A stretch of 64,000 bases of DNA from Streptomyces sp. NRRL F-5123. Its GTDB lineage: Bacteria; Actinomycetota; Actinomycetes; Streptomycetales; Streptomycetaceae. The stretch is taken from positions 1 to 64,000 of the forward strand of contig NZ_JOHY01000058.1 in assembly GCF_000721495.1 (NCBI RefSeq), given 5' to 3'. A program made the position numbers and the translations under genes. Below are positions 25,971 through 35,002 of this stretch, piece after piece (position 1 is the first letter of the stretch; each line of letters starts with the position of its first letter). The notes below the pieces were generated by a model, which was not told the DNA's origin, ran no database searches, and was given only the letters and a program-made list of their open reading frames with translations.

Positions 25971-26779
25971 TGCCGGACACCGAGCCGCCGCCCGACTGGA
26001 GCAGGTGCGTCGGGGTGGCGATGAAGTGGGCCCCGCTGGCCGTCCGCGGCAAGGTGCGGCACGGCATCGGCCCGGAGGAGGCGGAGGCGCTGGGCTGCGA
26101 ACCCGGCTTCCCCGAGGCCGTGCGGTACGCGGTCGAGGTGGCGCGGGCCGGGCACTTCCTCCGGTACGCCCAGTGGCGCACCCGGTGGCCGACCCGCGTC
26201 GGCCGCGACATCAGTGACCAGGAGCTCTACGCCTGGGCCTGGCACACGTCCGGCAGCTGGGGCAGGCACTGGCTGGAGGAGTGCGCCGCGGGTGCCGGGG
26301 TACGCGACGCGGCCGGGTGCCTCCAGCAGTGCGTGCGCGATCTGCGCGGCGGCCCGCGGGAGCCGGTCCTCGCCGCTCTCGCACGCCGCAGCACCGCCGC
26401 GATGGCCACGGACACCGATGACCTGCCCCGGTACTTCCCGGGGACGGCGTCCCTCAACGAGGCGCTGTGGCTGCTCGCCATGCGCCACGCGGCCCGCCTC
26501 GCCCCCGACGCGGACGAGCGGACCAGGGCCCTCGCGTACGCCACCGCCGACTTCGCCGACAACCTGGCCTACCTCCACCACGCCCCGCCCCTGGCCGCGG
26601 GCGTCCTGGTCCGCTGGCCGATGCGGTACGCGTGGCGGGTGGCCGGGCCGGACGGCCGCGGCTGGGCCCTCGCCCACGCCGAGAGGCTCGGCCGCCGCGG
26701 CACGCTCCAACGGGTGATCCTGCACCGGCTCGTCCCAACGGACCTGGGGGACGGGGAGCCCGCGGAGGGGACGCGGTGA
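25970..26779 (+). CDS. Probable immunity protein for the adjacent HINT toxin
   Basis: The 269-residue protein starts at an ATG that overlaps the toxin-domain stop (TGATG), the arrangement of polymorphic toxin and immunity pairs. I recognise no family. The sequence is rich in Trp, Arg and Ala, with helical segments such as AWAWHTSGSWGRHWLEECAA and LNEALWLLAMRHAARLA, and lacks a signal peptide or TM helices, so it is cytosolic. The frame is intact although the toxin gene is broken, which fits retention of immunity after loss of the toxin. Its function is inferred from position only. Confidence 0.6.
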   Translation: MPDTEPPPDWSRCVGVAMKWAPLAVRGKVRHGIGPEEAEALGCEPGFPEAVRYAVEVARAGHFLRYAQWRTRWPTRVGRDISDQELYAWAWHTSGSWGRHWLEECAAGAGVRDAAGCLQQCVRDLRGGPREPVLAALARRSTAAMATDTDDLPRYFPGTASLNEALWLLAMRHAARLAPDADERTRALAYATADFADNLAYLHHAPPLAAGVLVRWPMRYAWRVAGPDGRGWALAHAERLGRRGTLQRVILHRLVPTDLGDGEPAEGTR

Positions 26780-27826
26780 GCGCGCCGACGGATGAGGGTA
26801 CGGAGCTGCGCCCGCCGGGCGGCGCGGGGCAGACCGGAGGAGGCGCAGGCGGCGACGGCGTCGTCCGTACGGGGTGGCGGGTCGGGCGGCGCGGGGTTGT
26901 CGGGGCGCCGAACTCCGCAGTCCTGGTGGGCGCCCGGGCACTGGGCGGCATCGCGGTAGGCGGCTTCTGGGCTGCCGCCGGCGGTCCGGCCGTGCGGCTC
27001 GCCGCCCCCGTCGGACGTACCGCGTGCCACTGCGGTCATTTTCGGCGGCGTGGGAGCCGCGAACGTGTTGGGTGTCCCGCTCGGCACCCTGGCCGGCAAC
27101 CTCACCGGCCGGCGCATCGCCTTCTCCTCGCTGAGCGCCCTGGCGCTCGTCGTGCTCGTCGCCCTGCCGGCGGTGCTGCCGGGGCTGACCGCCTCGCGGG
27201 CCATCCGGCCGAAGCTGCTGATGGAGCAGTTCCGCAACCCGGGTGTGCGCATCGGCATCATCGCGACGGCGCTCCTCGTGTTCGGGCACTTCGCCGCCTG
27301 CACGTTCGTGAGACCGGCGCTGCAGAGGCTGTGGGGGATCGACGAGCGCTACGTCGGTCCGCTGCTGTTCGGGTTCGGTGTGGCCGGCGTGATCGGCAAC
27401 TTCGCCGCCGGTGCGGCGCTCTCCCGCCGGGTGCACCGGACCGTGCTGATCATCTCCGTGGCCCTCGCGGTCGAGATGCCTCTCTTCCTGCTGCCGGGCC
27501 GGACCGTGGTCGGCGCCGCCATACTGACCACCGTCCGGGGTCTGTCCTACGGCGGTGTGTCCGTGGGCCTCAAGACCTGGATGATCAAGGCTGCCCCGCG
27601 GGCGGTGGAAGCGGCTTCCTCGCTGTGGGTGGCGGTGTTCAACCTGGCCATCGGCCTCGGCGCGCTGGTCGGCGGCGTCGTCGTCGGCATGCCCACCTTC
27701 CAGGGCGTGCTGTGGCTCGGCGGCGCCTGCGCCCTGCTCACCGCCCTTGGCGATATGCGCTGCCCGCAGAGGCGCCTTGGACTGACCGAGTCAGGGCCCA
27801 GTGGGGCACGTAGCCACAGGGCGTAG
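26776..27826 (+). pseudogene. Frameshifted and truncated MFS transporter
   Basis: Two frames carry one protein. From about 26919 the first gives VLVGARALGGIAVGGFWAAA (TM4 of an arabinose-efflux-type MFS protein). After a frame change near 27010, the second gives PSDVPRATAVIFGGVGAANV and continues through eight more TM segments to 27826. TM1-3 are missing. Their place is taken by unrelated sequence beginning with a GTG at 26776 that overlaps the immunity gene stop. It is not expected to transport anything. Confidence 0.8.
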
Positions 27827-27988
27827 GCCGGCGTGCAGCCGCCGTACCGCCGGCGGCACGCCGGCCAGCGTCGCAGTGTGTCGGGCTCCAGCAGATTCGC
27901 GCCGCCGCGAACCCCGGGATCGCACAGAGGCATTGGACGTCCGTTGCCCCTGTCGTCGCACGTTCGTGTGACGACCGGCCGGAGGTAC

Positions 27989-28057
27989 TAGGGCCTGTTT
28001 CGAAAGTCCCGTCTGCCCGGAGGGGTCTGGCACGCACGCTTGCTGCGTTGTCGGTCG
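27989..28057. repeat. Possible insertion-sequence end
   Basis: The segment from AGGGCCTGTTTCGAAAGTCC to the LysE stop includes GGCACGCACGCTTGCTGCGT, which is similar to GGCACGGCACCTCGCTGCGT at 43651-43670, also beside decayed genes. Such sequences recur at Streptomyces IS termini. I see no transposase here. The interval 27827-27988 holds no gene I can support. Confidence 0.35.
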
Positions 28058-28597
28058 TCAGCGCAGCCCGCTGCGCTTTCCTCCCAGGGTCCAAGCGGCG
28101 AGCCAGAGCGCTATCAGCAGCGCGTGGGCGGTGGCCAGTATCAGGATCTGGCCGCCGAAGGGCTGGTGGGGTGCGATGAACTGGGGGACGAGGGTCAGGT
28201 AGATGGCGGCCGCTTTCGGGTTGAGGACGTTGGCGAGCAAGGCCTGGGCGTAGACGGAGTCAACGCGCTTCGGGAAGCGTTGCCGGTGGGGGGCGGGTGT
28301 CGCGTTCGGTGTGGCTGACCGCCATGTCCATATGCCCAGGCCGATGAGGTAGACGGCACCGATGACCTTGACGGCGGTGAAGGCCAGGCTGCAGTGCATG
28401 ACCAGGGCTGACAGGCCGGCTGTGGCGAGAGTGGCGTGGATGTACAGGCCGGTGACTGTGCCGAGGATGACGGGAGGAGCCTGACGGCGGCCGCTGTCGG
28501 TGACGTGTTGGATCAGCAGGGCCAAGCTGGCTCCGGGCGTGGCGATCAGGGGAAGGACCGCCGCCAGGAACCCGGCGACGGCGTAGGGGTGGACCAT
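28058..28597 (-). CDS. LysE/RhtB-family exporter, short C-terminus
   Basis: The 179-residue membrane protein has the family N-terminus AAVLPLIATPGASLALLIQH and ANVLNPKAAAIYLTLVPQF in the second half. The family exports amino acids or homoserine lactones. Members usually have about 205-210 residues with six TM helices. This one ends AAWTLGGKRSGLR soon after the fifth, next to an IS-like end, so the last helix may have been lost. It lies 28 bases after the metallophosphoesterase gene and is probably co-transcribed with it. Confidence 0.75.
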   Translation of the reverse strand: MVHPYAVAGFLAAVLPLIATPGASLALLIQHVTDSGRRQAPPVILGTVTGLYIHATLATAGLSALVMHCSLAFTAVKVIGAVYLIGLGIWTWRSATPNATPAPHRQRFPKRVDSVYAQALLANVLNPKAAAIYLTLVPQFIAPHQPFGGQILILATAHALLIALWLAAWTLGGKRSGLR

Positions 28598-28625
28598 GAT
28601 GCCTCCGGATCGTGCGAGCGGGGGA

Positions 28626-29366
28626 TCACAGGACGACGCGGTAGTGGGTCGTCAGGCGCCGGTCGTCGGACAGGATGTGGAACGCGAGGCCGGGCGGCTG
28701 GTCGCGGTCTGCGGCCTTGTCGCCCTCCCAGGGCATGCGCAGGGTCCAGGTGATGGCCGGTCCGACGATCAGCGGACGCGCGGAGAAGGTCGAGGCGGCC
28801 GCGGTGTGGGCGTGGCCCGTGAGGACGGCGGCGACCTGCGGGTGCGCGTCGAGCAGGTCGGCCAGTCGTCCGGGCTCTTCGAGCATGCCGGAGTCGGGCA
28901 GGGGGTGATGGAGCTCGACCGGCGGCTGGTGGAAGGCGATCAGTGCGGCGGCGTCCTGTGGCAGCGCGGTGAGGGTGGTGTCGATCCAGGCGAGCGTTTG
29001 GGCGTCGAGGCGTCCCTCGTCGCGGCCCGGGATGGTGGAGTCGCACATCAGGATGGTGGTGCCGGCGATGTCGTGGGCCCGATTGACGGGGCCGTGGTCG
29101 GGCGCCTCTCCGAGCAGGGCCTTGCGGTAGGCCGGTCGCGCGTCGTGGTTTCCGGGGCACGTGAGCACGGGGAAGGGGGCGGTCAGGATCTGAGCCGCTT
29201 CCTCGTACTCGGCCTCCTCGCCGTGATCGGCGATGTCCCCGGTGACCAGGAGCGCGTCGACCGGGCGGGGCAGGGCTCGCAAGTAGTCCATGACGCGGGT
29301 GGCGCGTCGGGTTGCCCTCTCGCTGCCGTCCAGGTGCAGGTCGCTGATCTGTGCAAGCAGCGTCAT
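28626..29366 (-). CDS. Metallophosphoesterase (CpdA-like cyclic nucleotide phosphodiesterase)
   Basis: The 246-residue protein carries all calcineurin-like metal motifs: ISDLHLD, VTGDIADHGEE, CPGNHDARP, AFHQPP and LTGHAHTAA. This order and size match CpdA-type class III phosphodiesterases, which hydrolyse cAMP or other phosphodiesters using two metal ions. It is the first gene of a two-gene unit with the LysE exporter and diverges from a CGNR regulator across a perfect inverted repeat. Substrate not determined. Confidence 0.88.
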   Translation of the reverse strand: MTLLAQISDLHLDGSERATRRATRVMDYLRALPRPVDALLVTGDIADHGEEAEYEEAAQILTAPFPVLTCPGNHDARPAYRKALLGEAPDHGPVNRAHDIAGTTILMCDSTIPGRDEGRLDAQTLAWIDTTLTALPQDAAALIAFHQPPVELHHPLPDSGMLEEPGRLADLLDAHPQVAAVLTGHAHTAAASTFSARPLIVGPAITWTLRMPWEGDKAADRDQPPGLAFHILSDDRRLTTHYRVVL

Positions 29367-29436
29367 TTCGCAGTCGCCTCCGATGGCGGGCCCAGCCGCC
29401 GTCCTGTGTCAGGGCAGGTGTCCCCACCCGCTCTGT

Positions 29437-29464
29437 CTAACGGAAGTTTCCATTTTTCCGTTAG
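29437..29464. promoter_or_regulatory. Perfect inverted repeat between divergent genes, candidate CGNR operator
   Basis: CTAACGGAA (29437-29445) and TTCCGTTAG (29456-29464) are perfect 9-base arms with a 10-base spacer, inside the 170-base gap between the metallophosphoesterase start and the CGNR regulator start. The site is well placed to repress both directions. Confidence 0.65.
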
Positions 29465-29536
29465 GGACCTTACGGTGTGCCCAGGGATGTGATCAAGTGG
29501 TTGGCGACCGGGCACCGAGATGGAAGGGGATGCCCT

Positions 29537-30154
29537 GTGGAGCGCTGGCTGGCACTGGAACTGGCGAGCACGATTCGCCACGACGGAGACGGTGGCGTCG
29601 CCGACGACCTCGCCACGGTCAAGGGGACAACGCACTGGATCCACGAGCAGGAGGATCTGCTGGCCGACCACGTTCCGGCTGGAGAACTCGCAGCGGATGA
29701 AAGCCTCAGGCTCGGGATCATCGAGCTCCGGCAGGCTGTCCGGGCCCTGTTCGCCCGGGCGGTCAGTCCCGCTCCTCCCAGCCCGGCGGACGCCCATCGC
29801 CTGATGACTGCCGACCAGGCAATGGCCCGCCTCAACACGGCTGCCGCGCGGGAACTGGTCGCCCCGCAGATCGACTGGCCGGCCGGAGGAGTCCCTACCG
29901 CCCGACTGCTGTCCGCGGAAAACGATCCGCACGTTCGGCTTGTCGCGACCCTGGCCCGAGCCGCCATCGACTTTCTCGGCGGCCCGCAGCGCACGCAGTT
30001 GCGATCCTGCACCGCGCCCCGCTGCGTCCGCTACTTCGTCAAGAGCCACGGGCGGCAGGAGTGGTGCAAGCCGTCGTGCGGAAACCGCGCCCGGGCAGCA
30101 CGCCACTACAGGCGTCAGCGCACGGCAACCGATGGCGGTTCCGTCCCGTCATAA
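29537..30154 (+). CDS. ABATE/CGNR zinc-finger transcriptional regulator
   Basis: From GTG 29537 (AAGGGG upstream) the protein has 205 residues. The N-terminal part, beginning VERWLALELASTIRHDG, is the ABATE ligand-binding domain. The C-terminal CGNR zinc finger has C158, C163, C177 and C181, in the pattern CTAPRC and WCKPSCGNRARAARHY. Such proteins are stress- or ligand-responsive DNA-binding regulators in Streptomyces. An upstream in-frame ATG at 29477 is less likely because it lacks a ribosome site and lies near the operator. It probably regulates the divergent metallophosphoesterase/LysE pair and itself. Confidence 0.88.
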   Translation: MERWLALELASTIRHDGDGGVADDLATVKGTTHWIHEQEDLLADHVPAGELAADESLRLGIIELRQAVRALFARAVSPAPPSPADAHRLMTADQAMARLNTAAARELVAPQIDWPAGGVPTARLLSAENDPHVRLVATLARAAIDFLGGPQRTQLRSCTAPRCVRYFVKSHGRQEWCKPSCGNRARAARHYRRQRTATDGGSVPS

Positions 30155-30743
30155 CGGACCTTGGGTCCGGACCACGGGTGAAGAGAGAAATCCGCCATTC
30201 CGCCGCGACGGCGCGGTTGCCCAGGGGAAAGTCAAAGAACGGCATCGAGAGGTAAAAACCCTCGCGGGGCGTACCGCGGCAAACCTTCGACAATGGTGCG
30301 CCTTTCTTCGGCAGTCAGTGAATAAACCTGGCCCGCAGGTGATGATGCCCATACCCCGCCGCCCGGCCGCCCCGCCGCGCGCGGCGGTCTGCCGCCCGCG
30401 CCGCTCTGCGCCGGTCTGCGGCGGTCTTCCGTGGTGACAGCCACGGCGTGGCGGGTCCGGCCGCGCTGTGCCGGTCGCGGAAGTGCGGCGAAGGAATTTG
30501 TTGACATGTGTTCCGGTGGCCTGTTGAATTTGGTTGCCATAGGTTTTGGCGCGTCCCGGTCCCCGTTGTACGTGTGCAAGGAAAGAACACTTTGCTTTCC
30601 GTCAACCAATGGTTCGCGGAAGCGTGCGTCGGCACCGGGTGCACCTTCACCGAATGCCCGTGGCCGGCTCTCCGCTCTCCTGCTCCGTTGGTCTGGCCCG
30701 CTATGCACGTACCGTTCGGAATGTCCCGACAAAGAGAGATTCA
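30155..30743 (+). promoter_or_regulatory. Long leader with a consensus-like promoter before the GH54 gene
   Basis: No gene is supported in this 589-base interval. A good promoter is visible: TTGACA at 30501-30506, a 17-base spacer and TTGAAT at 30524-30529. Transcription from it would give an untranslated leader of about 200 bases before GTG 30744. A short minus-strand frame ending at 30232 was examined and not accepted. Confidence 0.55.
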
Positions 30744-33700
30744 GTGAGAAGACTGCGCAGAACCGGCAGAAAACCGTTCCAGTGGTTCACCCGCACGCTG
30801 CTCATGGTGACGGCCCTGGTCGCGGCCACCGCGCTGACCGCCGCCGCCTTGCCGGCGCAGGCCGCGACGCCGTCCCCGTTACCGGCCCGATCCGTCCCGT
30901 CAGGGATCGGCACCTCGGTGAGCACCGCGGCCGACGGGGACCTCACGTTCACCCTCGACACGGGTGTCGCGTACGACGCGGCGACCATGCAGCGAAACCT
31001 CGACAAGGCCCAGGCGGAGAACAGCCGCCTCAGCGACACCATCGACCGGCAGCTCGAGGAGTTCTCGCTCGTCGAGGACACCTCGGGTCCGGCGCACTTC
31101 GACGGCACGCTGGGCATGACGCCCGACCACACCGGCCTGTTCCTCACCATCCCGGTCTGGGACGTACAGACCTCGGAATCCTGGCTGCAGTGGGCCTTCG
31201 CCAAGGCGATGGCCTATCTGGCCAGCTGGCTGGTCTTCGACGCCTGCATCCTGGTCGTACCGGAAGCCTTCATCGCCTGCACCACCGTCAGCGGGTTCAC
31301 CGCCGGCCTGCTCAGGGGCATGCTCACGCAGTACTTCGACGGCACGCTCGGGGACGGGAAGGCGTGGGCCAAGACGTTCCTGGGGGCCCTGCAGGGGGCT
31401 CTGTGGGGATACGCGACGGCCAGCGTCAAACAGTGGCTCGAGACACAGCTTCCCGGAGTCCTGAACGCGATCAGCTCCGGCATCAAGGAACAGGCGTGGT
31501 CCTGGGCCAAGTCCGCAGCTTCCTGGGTCGCCGACCTGCTCGCTGACGTCGCCGAACTTCTTCCCGACGGATTCGCGGAGTGGGGGCCGCCGGCGACAAC
31601 GGCGAGCAGCCTGCCGTGCGACATCTACGACACCTACGGCACCCCCTGCGTGGCGGCGCACAGCACGGTGCGTGCGCTCTACGCGTCCTACCGCGGGCCG
31701 CTCTACCAGCTCCAGCGTGCCTCGGACGAGGCGGGGATCGACATCCTGCCGCTGACGGCGGGCGGTTACGCCGACGCGGCGGCGCAGGACTCGTTCTGCG
31801 CCGGCACCAGCTGCGGCATCACCAAGATCTACGACCAGTCGCCCGAGTGGAACGACCTGACGATCGAGGGCTCGGGCGGCGCGGCCGGCCCGGATCACGC
31901 CGCCGACGCCTCCGCATTGCCCATCACGGTGAACGGCCACCACGTGTACGGCGTCGACATCGTCGGGCAGACGGGCTACCGGGACAACGACACGCAGGGT
32001 GTCGCGGTCAACGGCCAGGCCGAGGGCATGTACATGGTGGCCAGCGGCACCCACGTCAACTCCGGCTGCTGCTTCGACTACGGCAACGCCGAGACCAACA
32101 CCCGGGACACCGGCAACGGGCACATGGACGCCGTCAACCTCGGCACGGAGTGCTACTTCCCGCCGTGCACGGGAAGCGGTCCCTGGGTCGAGGCCGACCT
32201 GGAGAACGGCCTGTTCAGCGGCGGCAACGGCTCGGACACCGACAACGCGGGGAACAAGAGCAACTTCGTCACCGCGATGCTGAAGAACAACGGGCAGACG
32301 ACCTACGCCCTCAAGGGCGGCGACGCGCAGAACGGCTCGTTGACCACCTGGTACAACGGCCCCCTGCCGACCCGCGGCGGCGACGCGCCGATGCAGCAGG
32401 AGGGCGCGATCGTGATGGGGACGGGAGGGGACAACAGCAACTGGTCGGTCGGCTCGTTCTTCGAGGGCGTGATGACGCATGGCTACCCCACCGACGCCGC
32501 CGACAACGCGGTGCAGGCGAACATCGTCGCGGCCGGTTACGACGGCAGCTCCGGCGGCACTCCGCCGGTGACGGTCGCGCCCGCCGGGCCGTCGGTGGTC
32601 CATGACGGGTACGCCAGCGTCTACACGGTGAACTCCGCGAACGGCCACCTGCAGGAGTCGTACCTGCCGAAGATGGGCGACCCGTGGTCCACCCAGGACC
32701 TGTCCGCCAAGTACGGCACCCCGCCCGTGCAGCCGGGCACGACCCCGGTGGCGCTGACCCACGACGGCTACACCAGCGTGTACACCGTCGACGCGGCGAA
32801 CGGCCATGTGCAGGAGACGTATCTGCCGAAGATGGGCGACCCGTGGTCCACCCAGGATCTGTCCGCCAAGTACGGCACCCCGGCAACGAAGTGGACGCCG
32901 ACCGCCGTGGTCCATGACGGGTACACCAGCGTCTACACGGTCGACGCCGCGAGCGGCCATGTGCAGGAGTCGTACCTGCCGAAGATGGGCGACCCGTGGT
33001 CCACCCAGGACCTGTCCGCCAAGTACGGCACCCCGCAGGTCCAGGCCGGCACCTCCCCGGTCGCCCTCCTGCACGACGGGTACACCAGCGTCTACACCGT
33101 CGACGCCGACCACCACCTGCAGGAGACCTACCTGCCGAAGATGGGCGACCCCTGGTCCACCCAGGACCTGTCCGCCAAGTACGGCACCCCGACCACCACC
33201 GTGACGCCGACCGCCGTGGTCCACGACGGCTACACCAGCGTCTACACCGTGGACGAGGCCGGCAGCGCCAACCACCTGCAGGAGACGTACCTGCCGAAGA
33301 TGGGCGACCCCTGGTCCACCCAGGACCTGTCGGCCAAGTACGGGACGCCGCCGGTGGCGGCGGGCACCCAGCCCGTGGCACTCGACCACAGCGGGTACAC
33401 CAGCCTCTACACGGTGGACCAGGCGAGCGACCACCTGCAGGAGACGTACCTGCCGAAGATGGGCGACCCCTGGAGCACCCAGGACCTGTCCGCGAAGTAC
33501 GGCACCGCGCCCACCACCGAGACACCGGTCCCGCTGCTCCACTCCGACGAGAGCGGCGCACTCACCTGGACCAGCGTGTACACCGTCGACCAGTCCGACA
33601 GCCATCTGCGGGAGACGTACCTGCCGAAGATGGGCGACCCGTGGTCCACCCAGGACCTGTCCGCGAAGTACGGCACCCCGCCCGTCGCGCCGGCGACGCA

Positions 33701-34808
33701 GTTCCCCACAGCGGGCTGGTCGGTGATCCATGACGGGTACACCAGCGTGTACACGGTCGACACCCCGGACGGCCACCTGCAGGAGACCTATCTGACGGCC
33801 ATGGGCCAGCCGTGGGCCACCCAGGACCTGTCCGCGAAGTACGGAACGCCGCCGGTGATGAAGAACACGGCACCGGTGACGGTGACCCACGACGGGTACA
33901 CCAGCGTCTACACGATCGACGCCTCCAACGGCCATCTGCAGGAGACGTACCTGCCGAAGATGGGTGATCCGTGGAGCACCCAGGACCTGTCCGCGAAGTA
34001 CGGCACGGCTCCGGCGAGCACCACTCCCGCCGCCGTCGTGCACGAGGGGTACACCAGCGTCTACACCGTGGACACCGCCGGCGGCCACCTGCGGGAGACG
34101 TACCTGCCGAAGATGGGCGATCCGTGGTCCACGCAGGACCTGTCGGCGAAGTACGGCACCCCGCCGGTCAGCCCCGGCACGTCCCCGTCCGCCGCCGTCC
34201 ACTCCGGCTGGACCAGCGTCTACACCGTCGACGCCAACCACGACGTGCAGGAGACCTACCTGCCCGCCATCGGCGACCCGTGGACCACCCAGGACCTGTC
34301 CGCGAAGTACGGCACCCCGGCCACCACCGTGTCCCCGGCCGCCGCGGTGCACGACGGGTACACCAGCGTCTACACCGTCGACGCCAACCACGACCTGCAG
34401 GAGACCTACTTGCCGGCGATGGGCGATGCGTGGTCCACGCAGGACCTGTCGGCGAAGTACGGCACTCCGCAGGTGGCGGCGGACATCCCTCCGGTGGCGC
34501 TGTACCACTCCGGGTACACCAGCGTGTACACGGTCGACCTGTCCGGCAACCACCTTCAGGAGACGTACCTGCCGGCCATGAGCGATCCGTGGTCCACGCA
34601 GGACCTGTCCGCGAAGTACGGTACGCCGGCGGCCAACCAGGCCCCGTCCGCGCTGCTGCACTACGACACCGGCGGCGGTCTGACCTGGCCCAGCCTCTTC
34701 ACCGTCAACGTCTCCGACAGGCATCTGCAGGAGACGTACCTGCCGGCGATGGGCGATCCGTGGTCCACGCAGGACCTGTCGGCGAAGTACGGCACCCCGC
34801 CGGTGTAG
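30744..34808 (+). CDS. Secreted GH54-like alpha-L-arabinofuranosidase with two seven-bladed propellers
   Basis: From GTG 30744 (AAGAGAG upstream) the protein has 1,354 residues. A signal peptide ends near ALPAQAA (about 35-40). Residues 60-285 form a helical, partly hydrophobic region of unknown function. Residues about 290-605 match the GH54 catalytic domain: PCDIYDTYGTPCVAAHSTVR, GCCFDYGNAETN, likely nucleophile Glu in WVEADLENGLFSG, and GGDAQNGS with the likely acid/base Asp. The usual CBM42 arabinose-binding domain is replaced by fourteen repeats of about 50 residues (617-1354). Codon 46 is TTA (30879-30881). It probably releases arabinose from plant polysaccharide outside the cell. Confidence 0.88.
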   Translation: MRRLRRTGRKPFQWFTRTLLMVTALVAATALTAAALPAQAATPSPLPARSVPSGIGTSVSTAADGDLTFTLDTGVAYDAATMQRNLDKAQAENSRLSDTIDRQLEEFSLVEDTSGPAHFDGTLGMTPDHTGLFLTIPVWDVQTSESWLQWAFAKAMAYLASWLVFDACILVVPEAFIACTTVSGFTAGLLRGMLTQYFDGTLGDGKAWAKTFLGALQGALWGYATASVKQWLETQLPGVLNAISSGIKEQAWSWAKSAASWVADLLADVAELLPDGFAEWGPPATTASSLPCDIYDTYGTPCVAAHSTVRALYASYRGPLYQLQRASDEAGIDILPLTAGGYADAAAQDSFCAGTSCGITKIYDQSPEWNDLTIEGSGGAAGPDHAADASALPITVNGHHVYGVDIVGQTGYRDNDTQGVAVNGQAEGMYMVASGTHVNSGCCFDYGNAETNTRDTGNGHMDAVNLGTECYFPPCTGSGPWVEADLENGLFSGGNGSDTDNAGNKSNFVTAMLKNNGQTTYALKGGDAQNGSLTTWYNGPLPTRGGDAPMQQEGAIVMGTGGDNSNWSVGSFFEGVMTHGYPTDAADNAVQANIVAAGYDGSSGGTPPVTVAPAGPSVVHDGYASVYTVNSANGHLQESYLPKMGDPWSTQDLSAKYGTPPVQPGTTPVALTHDGYTSVYTVDAANGHVQETYLPKMGDPWSTQDLSAKYGTPATKWTPTAVVHDGYTSVYTVDAASGHVQESYLPKMGDPWSTQDLSAKYGTPQVQAGTSPVALLHDGYTSVYTVDADHHLQETYLPKMGDPWSTQDLSAKYGTPTTTVTPTAVVHDGYTSVYTVDEAGSANHLQETYLPKMGDPWSTQDLSAKYGTPPVAAGTQPVALDHSGYTSLYTVDQASDHLQETYLPKMGDPWSTQDLSAKYGTAPTTETPVPLLHSDESGALTWTSVYTVDQSDSHLRETYLPKMGDPWSTQDLSAKYGTPPVAPATQFPTAGWSVIHDGYTSVYTVDTPDGHLQETYLTAMGQPWATQDLSAKYGTPPVMKNTAPVTVTHDGYTSVYTIDASNGHLQETYLPKMGDPWSTQDLSAKYGTAPASTTPAAVVHEGYTSVYTVDTAGGHLRETYLPKMGDPWSTQDLSAKYGTPPVSPGTSPSAAVHSGWTSVYTVDANHDVQETYLPAIGDPWTTQDLSAKYGTPATTVSPAAAVHDGYTSVYTVDANHDLQETYLPAMGDAWSTQDLSAKYGTPQVAADIPPVALYHSGYTSVYTVDLSGNHLQETYLPAMSDPWSTQDLSAKYGTPAANQAPSALLHYDTGGGLTWPSLFTVNVSDRHLQETYLPAMGDPWSTQDLSAKYGTPPV
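32590..34805 (+). repeat. Fourteen tandem 150-bp propeller-blade repeats (2 x 7)
   Basis: Each unit encodes HDGYTSVYTVDAxxGHLQET followed by YLPKMGDPWSTQDLSAKYGT and a linker. Linkers alternate between a longer PPVxxGTxPVAL form and a shorter form such as TTxTPxAV. Blades 7 and 14 alone carry an insertion with LTW (near 33540 and 34670). The pattern therefore has a period of seven, with sets at about 32590-33716 and 33721-34805. The unit resembles PLL/tectonin-like lectin blades. Confidence 0.9.
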
Positions 34809-34828
34809 GACCGTTCGCGACCCGGCGG

Positions 34829-34861
34829 CCGCCCCGCGGTGTGCGTCACACCGCGGGGCGG
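34829..34861 (+). terminator. Terminator after the GH54 gene
   Basis: Perfect 15-base arms (34829-34843 and 34847-34861) with a 3-base loop, 21 bases after the stop. Confidence 0.8.
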
Positions 34862-35002
34862 TTCCGTACCCGCGGGCAGGGGCCGTAAGGCCGGGCCGTG
34901 TTTCTGGGCCGGCGGTGAGATCGGGGACGGCGATCGGGCGGGGCCGTCGTCCCCGATGCGCTGGACCACCCGCCTGGAACCCGGCAGCAACGCCACCCGT
35001 GG

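Noticed and set aside
30232..30350. Small minus-strand gene ending LTAEERRTIVEGLPRY...LPLDAVL
   Set aside because: The tail looks protein-like, but there is no good start or ribosome site and the upstream frame is low-complexity. Perhaps a remnant, not annotated as a gene.
32590..34805. CRISPR-like array
   Set aside because: The regular repeats are in frame, about 150 bp long, and encode protein blades. There are no short identical repeats with unique spacers.
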